Origin: a virus
Virus record (IMG/VR): IMGVR_UViG_3300023174_000033
Coordinates: 186,001-250,000 of that record
Direction: 5' to 3' (one strand)
Length of the DNA stretch: 64,000 nucleotides
Part shown: positions 18,915-28,922 of the stretch, in pieces
Position numbering within the stretch: position 1 is the stretch's first letter
Layout of the letters: each line of letters opens with the position of its first letter
Position numbers and translations under genes: made by a program
Notes under the pieces: model-generated
What the model saw: only the letters and a program-made list of their open reading frames with translations
Database searches by the model: none
Told to the model about the DNA's origin: nothing

Positions 18915-21900
18915 ATGTCAACTTACAGTTTAACCCTTAGACAAGATGTGGGAAGGAAATTAACGATTCAAGAACTGGATCATAACTTTCTATATCTTGA
19001 AGATCTCACATCAGAAGGTGGTGGTTCAGTAAATTTACCAAAAGGATATGTGGTCATTGGTGGTGGTCTGACAGGATCAGCAACTGGATCAGAATCGTTC
19101 ACATTTGATAGTACAAAACAAAATATAATAGTTGGTTATAGCTCCAATATTACTGGAACTACATCGTATTCATCTATCGTGGGTGGTACGGATAACACAA
19201 TAGATTTATCTTCTAAATCTGGTATATTTTCTGGTGTTAGTGCTAAAATTTGTAATAATTCAGAAAGGTCTGTAATTATTGGTGGTTCACAAGATAAGAT
19301 TTTAGATTATTCTTGTAGGTCAACTGTTATTGGCGGTTTTAGAAACTGTATTACTGATTTTTCTTGTAATTCTTCTGTAATGGCTGGATGTTGTAATAAA
19401 GTTCAATGTAATTCTTGTAATTCATCTATTATGGGTGGATGTTGCAATACAATTTGTGATAATTCTTGTGCTTCAAGTATAGTAGGGGGATATAGAAACA
19501 CCATCTGTTACGAATCTGATTATTCATCAGTAATTGGTGGGTGTTGTAATAGAATCTGTGATTACTCTGACCACTCAGGTATATTCTCAGGTGGTTGGAA
19601 TAAGATACAATATTCTGACAAATCAGTTGTATTAGGTGGTAATAACAACCACATATGTATTTATTCTGATAGGTCTGGTGTTTTAGCTGGACGATGTAAT
19701 CAAATCATTGGTTTTTCTAATTATTCAACAATTGTGGGTGGATGTTGTAATGGAATAGCTTACTATTCTTGTTCATCAACCATCACTGGTGGTAGTTGTA
19801 ATTTTATTGTTGGTAGAATTGGTGGTCCATCTGCATCTTGTTATGGATCTTGTGATTCATCAATAATTGGTGGGTGTTGTAACCATATTTATGACCAATC
19901 TATGGCTTCTTCAATATTGGGTGGATGTTGTAATTCAATTACTTGTCAAACTTGTAATTCAAGTGTGTTAGGTGGTATATGTAACACAATTACTTGCCAA
20001 AGTTGTAACTCATCAGTTATTGGTGGGTGTTGTAATACTATTTACTATTCAAGTCAATCCACAATAGTTGGTGGTCAATGTAACCAAATCTGTGGATATT
20101 GGGATAGTAATTGTGAACCTAATTATAATTCAATCATTGGTGGTTGTAGAAACTGTATAGTTACTTCTGACTACGCTTCTATTATTGGTGGATATTGTAA
20201 TTGTATAATGGGATATGATGGTGATTACTCATCTATCATTGGTGGTGGTTATAATACCATTTGTTATAACTCACAACATTCTTCTATAGTTGGTGGGCAT
20301 TATAATACAATTTATACTTCTAACTTCTCATCTGTGATTGGTGGATGTTGTAACTGGATTTGTGACTATAGTTGCAGCTCAATAATTGCAGGTGGCCACT
20401 ATAACTACATTTTTAATTCTTGTTGTTCAGCAATGGTTGGTGGATATGAAAGTTGTATCTGTGACGAATCTTGTCTTTCAACTGTTATTGGGGGTTCTAG
20501 AAACTGTGTTATTGACAATTCTTGTGGATCATCTATTTTAGGCGGTAATTGTAATAGAATCTGCTGTTCTAATAATTCTGTAATTATTGGTGGTTCAAAC
20601 TTAACATTAGCTACTCAAAGTAACACAGTTTTAGTTCCCTATCTAAAAATTAATAATTTAGATCAGTGTAACGCTAATACGAAAATCCTAGTCGTTGATA
20701 GTCAAGGTAATGTAAATTACAGAACTGCTGAGTCTTTAGGTGGTGGTGCTTCTCTATATGGAATTAATAATATTTTGACTGATACTACATTTTCAAACAT
20801 ATTGGGTGGTAATGCAAATAGAATAACCTGTGTTTTTTCATCTTCAATATTAGGTGGTTATCAGAACTCTATTTGTTGTTATTCTGATAATTCAACAATA
20901 GTTGGTGGTTCTGCTAACCTAATCAGTGAAAATTCTGATTCTTCAACAATAGTTGGTGGTTATGAGAATTCTATTTGTTGTTTTTCATCCTATTCTTCAG
21001 TAATAGGTGGAGCCAATAACAGAATATGTGATAATTCTTGTCAATCAAGTATAGTAGGTGGTGGTTGTAATGTGATTTATTTTGATTCAGGGTATTCATC
21101 TGTGATTGGTGGGTGTTGTAATAGAATCTGTGATAATTCTTGTAATTCTGGTATATTCTCAGGTGGTTGGAATAAGATACAATATTCTAGTAAATCAGTT
21201 GTATTAGGTGGTAATAATAACCACATATGTTACTATTCAGATAGGTCTGGTATATTAGCTGGTCGTTGTAATCAAATTAAAGATTATTCTTATTATGCAT
21301 CAATCGTTGGTGGTAGATGTAATAAAATTTGTGGAAAGGAATGTCTTTGTGACCCAGGGTTCTTGTATGGTTCCTGTGAATCTACTATAATTGGTGGATG
21401 TTGTAACAGTATTTGCGATACATCTTTTAGGTCATCTATCTTAGGAGGGTCTTGTAACACAATCACTTGTCAAAGTTGTAATTCCACTATTATGGGTGGT
21501 TATGAAAATGATATTAAAGAAAGGTCTAAAAATAGTACCATAATTGGTGGTGGATGTAACACAATTGGTGTTTGTTACACAAATCCAGTTTGTAATTCAG
21601 CTATTATATCTAGTTATGGAAGCTGTATAGAAAACTATACTTGTAATTCAACTATACTAGGTGGTGCTAATAATAAAATTTCTGGTGACTATGTAGTTGG
21701 CCCAACTGGAGATAGATCTAATGGTGATACTGTAATAGGTGGATATCGTAATACAATATGTTATAATTCATGTTACTCATCAATTGTTGGTGGTAGATGT
21801 AACCTAATCTGTGATAATTCTGATTCTTCTTCAATTGTTGGTGGATGTTGTAATAGAGTTTATTGTTCTGATAATTCAACAATCACTGGTGGTTGTTTCA

Positions 21901-24371
21901 ATGTAATTGAACAAAACTCATTTAGATCAACAATATCTGGTGGTGATTGGAACTCAATCGAAAGTTGTTCTAATAAGTCTGGTATCTTTGCTGGTGCTGG
22001 TAACCACATCTGTGATTACTCACAGAGGTCAGTAATTGTTGGTGGACACTGTGCTAGAATAACACAAGATTCGTGTAGATCAACAGTATCTGGTGGTTTT
22101 AGAAACTGTATCAGAGTTGACTCTTGTGATTCAGCTATTGTTGGTGGATACTGTGGTCAAATCTGTGAATCTAGCTGCAAAGCAACTATTATTGGTGGTG
22201 AATGTAATGAAGTACTTTATAATTCAAACAACTCTTCAATAATTGGAGGTCGTTGTAATACCATCTACAGTGCTGTTAATTCAGCAATAGTTGGTGGTTG
22301 TAACTTATACTTAAGTACTTCTAACACTGTATTGGTTCCTAAATTGAGAATTAATAGTGTTATAAACTCACCATCTGATGATACAATCTTAACAAGAGAT
22401 AATTCAGGAAATGTAAACTTTAGGTCAGTTGCTTCATTACAACCAAGTTTTGGTGGTATAATTAATGGTGCTACTGAATCAATGACTGGTTTTATGAACC
22501 AGATTTGTAACTCAAATAACTCATCAGTTATTGGTGGTTCTTATAACTGTGTTTGTTGTTCTTCTAATCAATCATCAATAATTGGTGGTTACAGTAATGC
22601 AATTAATTTTTACTCAGTAAACTCAACAGTATTAGGTGGTACTGATAATAAAATTTGTTGTTCAGTCGTATCATCTATAATTGGTTCATATGTTTCTATT
22701 ATAACAAAATCAGTTGCTTCCAATATTATGGGTGGGGCTGGAAATCAAATACGTTGTTGTTCTAGTGGTTCATCCATTATTGGCGGACAAGGTAACGGTG
22801 TTTTATACTACTCTTGTGGTTCATCTGTAGTTGGTGGATGTTGTAATGCGGTAGTTTATGGGTCTAATGTATCATCAGTAATTGGTGGTTCTTGTAACAT
22901 AATCTATTCTAGTGACCATTCATCAATAGTAGGTGGTTCGTGTAATTGTGTTACTTACTGTTCTGATAGAAGTTCCATTTTAGGTGGATGTTGTAATAAA
23001 GTATGTAGCTATTCTTGTTACTCATCGATAATTGGTGGTGCGTGTAATCAAATTTGTGGAGCATTCTATGGTTATGGTTATGGTCCAGGAGGTTATCAAT
23101 ATGGTTCTTGTTATTCATCTATAGTAGGTGGAAAGTGTAATAGAGTAATGTTTGACTCAAGCTATTCATCTGTAATTGGTGGGTGTAGAAATGAAATTTG
23201 TACATACTCTGACAACTCATCAATTTTTGGTGGATGTAGTAACTACATAGGTTGTGAAGTTAATATGTCCTCAATAATTGGTGGATATGAAAACAATATC
23301 TACTGTCGTTCTTGTAGATCTACTATTGTTGGTGGATATAGTAATAACATATCATATGGTTCATGTGATTCAACTATAGTAGGTGGATATGATAACTACA
23401 CTACTTCTTACAGTAAATATTCAACTATAGTTGGTGGTTATAATAACTCTATTTGTGCATATTCTTGTAATACAACAATCTCAGGTGGTTGTGGAAATCA
23501 AATTTGTTCATACTCTTGCAACTCATCTATATTTGGTGGTAGTTGTAACTGTATCTGTGGTTGGAATGGACCTGGTCCAACGTTTGTTTTTGGATCTTGT
23601 AATTCTACTATTGTCGGTGGGTGTTGCAATAGAATTCAAAGAGATTCTAGTTTCTCAAGTATTATTGGTGGGTGTTGCAATACGGTTGATTATTACGCCG
23701 ATTTTTCAACAGTTATTGGGGGTTATAGAAATATAGTAAACGATGGTTCATGTTATTCATCTGTAATAGGTGGTTGTTGTAATAGAATCTGTTATAGTTC
23801 AGAACACTCCGGTATATTTGGTGGTGGTTGGAATAAAATTGAACGTTCAGACAAATCTGTTGTGTTGGGTGGTAATAATAACCACATATGCCAAAATTCT
23901 GAAAGGTCTGGCATCTTAGCTGGTCGTTCCAATCTAATTAAAGATTATTCTTGTTATGCATCAATCGTTGGTGGTTGTCGTAATAATGTTTGTTACTACT
24001 CTTGTTCTTCTGCTGTGATAAGTGGTTGTTGTAATATGATATGTGACTATAGTTATACTTCAACTATAATTGGCGGAGCTTGTAACTGTATTTGTAACTC
24101 TTGTTGTTCAACTATAATTGGTGGATGTTGTAATACAATAAATCAAGATACAAATAACTCAGTCATACTTGGTGGTGTTGGACTTTGTTTAACATCAAGC
24201 AATAGTAATACTGTTTATGTTCCAACACTTATGACTACTACTATTTCAAATGTGAACCCTGTTTCTTGGAAACTCGGTACAACAGCTTCTGGTTCAGTAA
24301 CTGTTGATACGACACAATATATTGAAGTTTCGATAAATGGTGTTATATACAAACTGGCAGTTGTTCAATAA
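18915..24371 (+). CDS. Giant Cys-rich repeat fibre (putative beta-solenoid)
   Basis: 1818 residues built almost entirely from a ~17-residue repeat of the form S-S-(I/V)-(I/V/L)-G-G-x-C-N-x-I-C-x-x-S-x-x, by eye on the order of 90 copies. The regular hydrophobic/Gly/Asn spacing points to a beta-solenoid or YadA-head-like trimeric fibre. Cys occurs at two or three positions in most repeats, which is extreme. Three modules end in SNTVLVPYLKIN (~residue 568), SNTVLVPKLRIN (~1135) and SNTVYVPTL (~1763). The first two are followed by a spacer (SQGNVNYRTAESLG and SGNVNFRSVASLQ). Each module holds one or two longer Gly/Pro loops ending in GSCxSxIxGG. The ~80 N-terminal residues would attach it to the virion. 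Confidence 0.75.
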   Translation: MSTYSLTLRQDVGRKLTIQELDHNFLYLEDLTSEGGGSVNLPKGYVVIGGGLTGSATGSESFTFDSTKQNIIVGYSSNITGTTSYSSIVGGTDNTIDLSSKSGIFSGVSAKICNNSERSVIIGGSQDKILDYSCRSTVIGGFRNCITDFSCNSSVMAGCCNKVQCNSCNSSIMGGCCNTICDNSCASSIVGGYRNTICYESDYSSVIGGCCNRICDYSDHSGIFSGGWNKIQYSDKSVVLGGNNNHICIYSDRSGVLAGRCNQIIGFSNYSTIVGGCCNGIAYYSCSSTITGGSCNFIVGRIGGPSASCYGSCDSSIIGGCCNHIYDQSMASSILGGCCNSITCQTCNSSVLGGICNTITCQSCNSSVIGGCCNTIYYSSQSTIVGGQCNQICGYWDSNCEPNYNSIIGGCRNCIVTSDYASIIGGYCNCIMGYDGDYSSIIGGGYNTICYNSQHSSIVGGHYNTIYTSNFSSVIGGCCNWICDYSCSSIIAGGHYNYIFNSCCSAMVGGYESCICDESCLSTVIGGSRNCVIDNSCGSSILGGNCNRICCSNNSVIIGGSNLTLATQSNTVLVPYLKINNLDQCNANTKILVVDSQGNVNYRTAESLGGGASLYGINNILTDTTFSNILGGNANRITCVFSSSILGGYQNSICCYSDNSTIVGGSANLISENSDSSTIVGGYENSICCFSSYSSVIGGANNRICDNSCQSSIVGGGCNVIYFDSGYSSVIGGCCNRICDNSCNSGIFSGGWNKIQYSSKSVVLGGNNNHICYYSDRSGILAGRCNQIKDYSYYASIVGGRCNKICGKECLCDPGFLYGSCESTIIGGCCNSICDTSFRSSILGGSCNTITCQSCNSTIMGGYENDIKERSKNSTIIGGGCNTIGVCYTNPVCNSAIISSYGSCIENYTCNSTILGGANNKISGDYVVGPTGDRSNGDTVIGGYRNTICYNSCYSSIVGGRCNLICDNSDSSSIVGGCCNRVYCSDNSTITGGCFNVIEQNSFRSTISGGDWNSIESCSNKSGIFAGAGNHICDYSQRSVIVGGHCARITQDSCRSTVSGGFRNCIRVDSCDSAIVGGYCGQICESSCKATIIGGECNEVLYNSNNSSIIGGRCNTIYSAVNSAIVGGCNLYLSTSNTVLVPKLRINSVINSPSDDTILTRDNSGNVNFRSVASLQPSFGGIINGATESMTGFMNQICNSNNSSVIGGSYNCVCCSSNQSSIIGGYSNAINFYSVNSTVLGGTDNKICCSVVSSIIGSYVSIITKSVASNIMGGAGNQIRCCSSGSSIIGGQGNGVLYYSCGSSVVGGCCNAVVYGSNVSSVIGGSCNIIYSSDHSSIVGGSCNCVTYCSDRSSILGGCCNKVCSYSCYSSIIGGACNQICGAFYGYGYGPGGYQYGSCYSSIVGGKCNRVMFDSSYSSVIGGCRNEICTYSDNSSIFGGCSNYIGCEVNMSSIIGGYENNIYCRSCRSTIVGGYSNNISYGSCDSTIVGGYDNYTTSYSKYSTIVGGYNNSICAYSCNTTISGGCGNQICSYSCNSSIFGGSCNCICGWNGPGPTFVFGSCNSTIVGGCCNRIQRDSSFSSIIGGCCNTVDYYADFSTVIGGYRNIVNDGSCYSSVIGGCCNRICYSSEHSGIFGGGWNKIERSDKSVVLGGNNNHICQNSERSGILAGRSNLIKDYSCYASIVGGCRNNVCYYSCSSAVISGCCNMICDYSYTSTIIGGACNCICNSCCSTIIGGCCNTINQDTNNSVILGGVGLCLTSSNSNTVYVPTLMTTTISNVNPVSWKLGTTASGSVTVDTTQYIEVSINGVIYKLAVVQ

Positions 24372-24384
24372 AATTTGAATAAGT

Positions 24385-25326
24385 ATGATTATTAGTTACA
24401 GAGATTTCATAAAAGAATCATACGGTGGTTTTAAAACTATTGGTGAGTATATCGAAAATTTATCCAAAGATAATGATTATGCTTTGAATATAATTTCTCA
24501 ATATACACAGGACTTCGATCCAAAGGTTCGACTCGCTAATGTGGTTAATACCCTACCAAAGTCAACTCAAGATTTGATTTTGAAATTGATTATAGATGAG
24601 AAATCTGGAAAAGAGGAACCAAAAGATGCTGATGTTATCGCTTATACCAGTGTGAATCTAAATGAGTCCACGACAGTAGTTGGTGGCAAACAAGTATTGC
24701 AATGTTTCCTTAAAGTAATTACAGCTCTTGGTCAAAAGAGTATTTCTTACAATCCAGAGAACACACCAAAAGATTTTATATTTTATTTCGAGACTTCTTT
24801 ACTTCAAGTTGACGATGTGAAGTCGGTGATGAGTAGATATCAATTTTTTGATAAAGTAGTTAATGAAATTGATTATACTTTTAACTTCTGTAATTTATAT
24901 TACGGAATTAAAACTGATGGTAAATTTGAATACGGTATAAAGACGGAAACAGAGATGTTGATAATAGGTCAATTTGATTTGACAGTTGGTGTCTTGAAAT
25001 ATTTACTTTTATTGAATTCGCCTTCAGCTAATGGTTTGAAAAAACAAATAGCGACTCTAAATATGAATCAACTTAAATTACTTGGTAAAATTAAAAACTC
25101 AATGGGAGATTTCAATCCTGGAACTTTCCAAAAGAAAATGAAACCTGTAATTACTGATAATATTATATCATATTCATATCATGATGAAAATATAGATATT
25201 AATGAAATTGAAAACATAAAAAGCAATTTCAAATCCTTTCTTATCCCAAACAGATGGTCGGATAAGGTACAGGTAAGTGTGTCTATAAATGGTAATTATC
25301 TTTTTCTAAATATAAAGATTAAGTAA
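24385..25326 (+). CDS. Unknown protein with capsid-targeting-like N-terminus
   Basis: 313 residues, mixed alpha/beta, no recognised domain. It starts MIISYRDFIKE|S, matching the aromatic/basic-then-(I/L)xE pattern of the putative capsid-targeting peptides here. The body begins with a helical region (IGEYIENLSKDNDYALNIISQY). It contains TVVGGKQVLQCFLKVITALGQK and ends in a short beta-rich segment. It is 13 bp downstream of the giant fibre gene and probably co-transcribed with it, and it converges with the ankyrin-repeat gene. Confidence 0.55.
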   Translation: MIISYRDFIKESYGGFKTIGEYIENLSKDNDYALNIISQYTQDFDPKVRLANVVNTLPKSTQDLILKLIIDEKSGKEEPKDADVIAYTSVNLNESTTVVGGKQVLQCFLKVITALGQKSISYNPENTPKDFIFYFETSLLQVDDVKSVMSRYQFFDKVVNEIDYTFNFCNLYYGIKTDGKFEYGIKTETEMLIIGQFDLTVGVLKYLLLLNSPSANGLKKQIATLNMNQLKLLGKIKNSMGDFNPGTFQKKMKPVITDNIISYSYHDENIDINEIENIKSNFKSFLIPNRWSDKVQVSVSINGNYLFLNIKIK

Positions 25327-25328
25327 TC

Positions 25329-27215
25329 TTAATATTTGAAATTCTTGAAAGATTTGAATCTGATAGATTCACCAACTGGCGTACTTCCTAAATTAACACG
25401 ACTCCAATCCATTATTGACTTCACCATCTCTGATTTGTGCTTTTCATCAATGATGTCTGAATTGGTAATATAAGTAATTATATCTCTGGTGAATACCTCA
25501 GGATCCTCCATAGATTTATCCTTCAATCTTTTTAATTGATCAAATATAAATAATACGGAATCAATTTTACCAGCGGCAGCCGCCCATTTTAAAGCCATCC
25601 ATCTTCTTTCAGTTACGATTGTTAATTGTTTTTGTTCAATTGACAATTTATCACCTGGCATGTTATCTGCATATTTAAGTAATAATTTCATTGATTCTAC
25701 ATCTCCCGCTTTCGAAGCTGCTCTGAAAGGATACCCCCTGTCAAAATTCGGGTCTAGACCAGCTTTCAAAAGATATTCAACAGCTTCTGTGTTAGTCGCT
25801 AGATTTCTAAAGACACTTGAATTTAGTGTGGCGCCATGAGAAACCAATAGTTTTACCATTTCCAAATCTTTAGCATATGACACTGCGGTGTCCGCACTAC
25901 TACCATCTGTAATGTTTGGCATTGCCCCCCTCTTTAAAAGGATACTCACAAGTTCTTTGTTATCAGACTTTACTGCATTTTTCAATGGTAATCCACCTCT
26001 TGAATTCGGATCAGCTCCATTTTCCAAGGCCTCTTGGGCTTCTTCAATAGTAATGTTTGTTTCAACAATTTTTCTTGATGCTAGAATCCTTTTTCTTTTT
26101 ATCTCTTGCTCCTCTTTTGACATAGGTCCAAAGACATCCATCGGTAAACCCCAGTCTTTTATTATAGTTTTAAATGAACTTTGAACACTAGCATCCAACT
26201 TGTCATGTGCTGCACTTATATCACCATTTGGTTTTATGGTCATTCCAATTACAGATCTGGAATTAGTTGGATCTAAATTGAAGTTATATACGTAGTATTG
26301 TTTATTGTATTCCTGTAAATAATTATCCCAATAACCCTGGCTTCTAGCAATACAATGAGAGGTGTGACCATTTAATTCTCTATTTGCGATATAAGTAAAT
26401 ACTTCTATCACTAAATATCCATCTTTATCATATACAATTTTTGCACCATTTTGAGGGCCAAATTTGGTATTTACTTCATCAATTTTCTGCATGAATTTAC
26501 TAAATTGGCCGTTGTTTAAAGATTTCAAATAATTTAAGGCATAATCAATAAGTTCATCCAACTTCTTAAAGTCTTTAAGTTTTGAATAGAAAACTCTTTG
26601 AAGAGATTTTTGTGACTTCTCATCAACTTTGCCACTTTCATCTCTCCCCATCTCACCAAAAGCTATACCGATTTCTCTAATCTTTTCCTTTTGTTGATTA
26701 ATTGCCTCATCAATCCATTTCTTTTGATTTGGTAATAATTCGTTATAGAATTTCTTATAAGATTTTTCAAGTAATAATTTATCAATATCATCTGAAATTC
26801 TTTCAGAAATCGGCCTTTGATCGTCATCAGTTGGTTTAATCGCTGCGTATCTATCCAATGCCATAGGTAAATCCTTGACCATAGTTCCTAGTGATTTTAC
26901 TCTGTCGAATAAACTTTGCAATTCAAGAAACTTTTCTTGATCTGAATAATCTTGATTTGGATCTAATTCTTCAAAAAATATTTTGGTAAAAAGAAAGGTA
27001 TATCCTGGCGCATCTTTACACAAATCTTTTATTTTTAAAAACTTTGGATTTGTTTCAGCTGCTCTTACCTCATCGGCGGATAAACTCACAGGTTGATCTG
27101 TCTCACCAGCTTCTGCTTTTTTCTTTTTAAATGCGAGATTTTTTAAATATACTTTAGCTTGTTGGACATTCTCATTTAAGCTATCTTTGAAATCAAAATA
27201 TTTTTTCTGTAACAT
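25329..27215 (-). CDS. Ankyrin-repeat protein with capsid-targeting-like N-terminus
   Basis: 628 residues. It starts MLQKKYFDFKDSLNE|N, a candidate targeting peptide with an (L)NE site. Residues ~20-240 are helical and charged. A middle domain (~255-345) has HTSHCIARSQGYWDNYLQEYN followed by a beta hairpin (RSVIGMTIKPNGDISAAHDK). It loosely resembles the central domain of the zinc-ribbon protein at 51359. From ~375 to 520 there are about five ankyrin-type repeats (AQEALENGADPNSRGGLPLK, ELVSILLKRGAMPN, MVKLLVSHGATLNS, AVEYLLKAGLDPNFDRGYPF, SMKLLLKYADN). Ankyrin repeats mediate protein binding; in a packaged protein this would suggest contact with a host factor. That role is inference. Confidence 0.7.
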   Translation of the reverse strand: MLQKKYFDFKDSLNENVQQAKVYLKNLAFKKKKAEAGETDQPVSLSADEVRAAETNPKFLKIKDLCKDAPGYTFLFTKIFFEELDPNQDYSDQEKFLELQSLFDRVKSLGTMVKDLPMALDRYAAIKPTDDDQRPISERISDDIDKLLLEKSYKKFYNELLPNQKKWIDEAINQQKEKIREIGIAFGEMGRDESGKVDEKSQKSLQRVFYSKLKDFKKLDELIDYALNYLKSLNNGQFSKFMQKIDEVNTKFGPQNGAKIVYDKDGYLVIEVFTYIANRELNGHTSHCIARSQGYWDNYLQEYNKQYYVYNFNLDPTNSRSVIGMTIKPNGDISAAHDKLDASVQSSFKTIIKDWGLPMDVFGPMSKEEQEIKRKRILASRKIVETNITIEEAQEALENGADPNSRGGLPLKNAVKSDNKELVSILLKRGAMPNITDGSSADTAVSYAKDLEMVKLLVSHGATLNSSVFRNLATNTEAVEYLLKAGLDPNFDRGYPFRAASKAGDVESMKLLLKYADNMPGDKLSIEQKQLTIVTERRWMALKWAAAAGKIDSVLFIFDQLKRLKDKSMEDPEVFTRDIITYITNSDIIDEKHKSEMVKSIMDWSRVNLGSTPVGESIRFKSFKNFKY

Positions 27216-27224
27216 AAAATCTTA

Positions 27225-28604
27225 TTATTTTAAATATTGGGATAACATTCTTACTTTCTCAAAATCACCAGCATCAATAGCATCATCTATTAACTCTTGG
27301 ATTTCACTCTGTGACATATCTTCAATTGACTTTTCTTTTTGTTGAAGTTGTTGGATTTCAGATGGTTTTTCAGTAGTTCCACCACTTTTTTGTGATTCTT
27401 CCCACTCTTTCATCTTTCTCTCATAATCTTTCATCTCCTCTTCGTATCTCCTCATCTGACCTTCGTAATCTAAATCATTAATCAAGTCATCAATCATAGA
27501 ATCAACTTTAGCTCTAGCTTCTGGTGTTTTTGTTAAAATACCTTTAACCAACTCTAAGAAATCTTTAGTTTCCATTGTTTCTCTGTCTAAAAGAGTTCTG
27601 AAGAATTCTTCTCTGAGATTTGGGATTTCATCAATCCTTTCATTTTCATTTAGAAATGCAGTTAAATCTTTTGCAATTCTTGGACCATATTTCCAATCTT
27701 CAGGCTCATCTGATAAACCAGTATTTATTAATACAGTTTGAGCAACTGATTCTTCTTCTGGAAGACCAGGTGCTGATAATAACTCATAAATACCTTTAAC
27801 GGTCTCATGTAATAACATAGGAAAATCAACACCAACAGCTTTGATAACAGGAGTTGTTTTTAACTCATCCATTTCCATATCAAACATATCATCTTCTGAT
27901 TCATCACCGGTATATTCTTTATATTCTTCCTCTGATTCCTCTTCCTCTTTTGGTTTCCAAGCTACATAAGAAGCTCCAGCAAATCCTTCTGGATTCACTT
28001 CCATCATCGCTGCTCTTTGTTGTGGGTCTGCTAACCAATCTAATTTGTCAGCACTATCCGTCATCCTTTTCCAAATAGTTAAAATCTGTTCCGATTGGTC
28101 GCCAAAAATATCTCTAACACCATCTTGAACGATTGAAGATTCCAATAAATCTTTTATCCCTTTAGCTTTTCCTTGGATGAGTAAGTTAGCAATCTTTCTT
28201 TTGTGAATTTCATCCTTAACATCCTCATCAGTTATTTCTCTGAATGATTCCATATCTGGTTCTGATTCTTCAGCTTCATCCATGAAATTTTTAACTTCTC
28301 TTGGTTTAACAAGTTTAAGGTCAAGTTCTATTTCATATCTTTTTAGTAAGTCTTGGTAGATTGATGTTATCAAATCAGTGGCTAGTTTGGAAAGTTCTTC
28401 CTCTTTACCCTGTGTTAATCTCTGAGACTCTCCTAAATCACGCATGAGTTGCATACCAACTTGCATTTCTTGTCCTCTATCTCCTTGTCTAACACCCATT
28501 CTTTGTTGCTCTTCTCTTTCAATACCTGATTTGTATCCACCAGGCACGGCTGGATTGTCTTCAATCGATGCTTCCTTTAAAAATGTTGTATATTTCTTTA
28601 ACAT
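27225..28604 (-). CDS. Acidic coiled-coil protein with capsid-targeting-like N-terminus
   Basis: 459 residues, strongly acidic and largely helical. It starts MLKKYTTFLKE|A, close in form to the T4 capsid-targeting peptide. Acidic low-complexity sequence lies near residues 215-240 (WKPKEEEESEEEYKEYTG), and a charged helix lies near 385-415 (MRRYEEEMKDYERKMKEWEE). It is separated by 9 bp from the ankyrin gene and 2 bp from the small Pro/Lys protein upstream, so the three form one operon. An internal head or scaffold-associated role is inferred. Confidence 0.65.
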   Translation of the reverse strand: MLKKYTTFLKEASIEDNPAVPGGYKSGIEREEQQRMGVRQGDRGQEMQVGMQLMRDLGESQRLTQGKEEELSKLATDLITSIYQDLLKRYEIELDLKLVKPREVKNFMDEAEESEPDMESFREITDEDVKDEIHKRKIANLLIQGKAKGIKDLLESSIVQDGVRDIFGDQSEQILTIWKRMTDSADKLDWLADPQQRAAMMEVNPEGFAGASYVAWKPKEEEESEEEYKEYTGDESEDDMFDMEMDELKTTPVIKAVGVDFPMLLHETVKGIYELLSAPGLPEEESVAQTVLINTGLSDEPEDWKYGPRIAKDLTAFLNENERIDEIPNLREEFFRTLLDRETMETKDFLELVKGILTKTPEARAKVDSMIDDLINDLDYEGQMRRYEEEMKDYERKMKEWEESQKSGGTTEKPSEIQQLQQKEKSIEDMSQSEIQELIDDAIDAGDFEKVRMLSQYLK

Positions 28605-28606
28605 AA

Positions 28607-28849
28607 TTATTTAATATATTTTTCTACAGATTCACCTGCTTTTGACATTTCAGCGATGAAAGTATAAGCTACTTCCTCGGAAAGTTCCTTTTCAGCTTTT
28701 GGACCTGGTTTAACTTTTGGTTCTTTGATAGTTCTATCCTTTCTCTCTGGTTTAACAGGTGCTATTGGCTTAGAAGGAGCGATTTTTGGTTTTGATGGAG
28801 CTATTGTATTCTCTTTTAGGAATTTATGATAAGTTTTGAGACGTTTCAT
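28607..28849 (-). CDS. Small Pro/Lys-rich protein with capsid-targeting-like N-terminus
   Basis: 80 residues. It starts MKRLKTYHKFLKE|N, a near-ideal targeting/cleavage peptide. Then comes a Pro/Lys repeat (APSKPKIAPSKPIAPVKPE) and a short C-terminal helix. After cleavage the product would be a ~67-residue basic peptide, similar in size and charge to T4 internal proteins. It is the first gene of the minus-strand operon with the acidic coiled-coil and ankyrin genes, with a promoter motif 17 nt upstream. Confidence 0.6.
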   Translation of the reverse strand: MKRLKTYHKFLKENTIAPSKPKIAPSKPIAPVKPERKDRTIKEPKVKPGPKAEKELSEEVAYTFIAEMSKAGESVEKYIK

Positions 28850-28866
28850 AGAATATTGAGTTTTTT

Positions 28867-28879
28867 TATATATTAAAAA
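28867..28879 (-). promoter_or_regulatory. TTTTTAATATATA motif (minus strand), putative promoter
   Basis: Recurrent motif on the minus strand, 17 nt upstream of the ATG at 28849. It would drive the three-gene operon down to 25329. Confidence 0.5.
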
Positions 28880-28922
28880 TTGAAATTAAAAATAAATATA
28901 TACAGAAATATAAAATAGAATT

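Noticed and set aside
23431-23736. Second + frame inside the giant fibre gene
   Set aside because: Hydrophobic shadow translation of the repeat in another frame; no independent start signal.
18915-24371. Short repeated DNA (ggtggatgttgtaat) resembling an intergenic repeat array
   Set aside because: It is one open frame encoding a regular protein repeat, with no stop codons over 5.4 kb.
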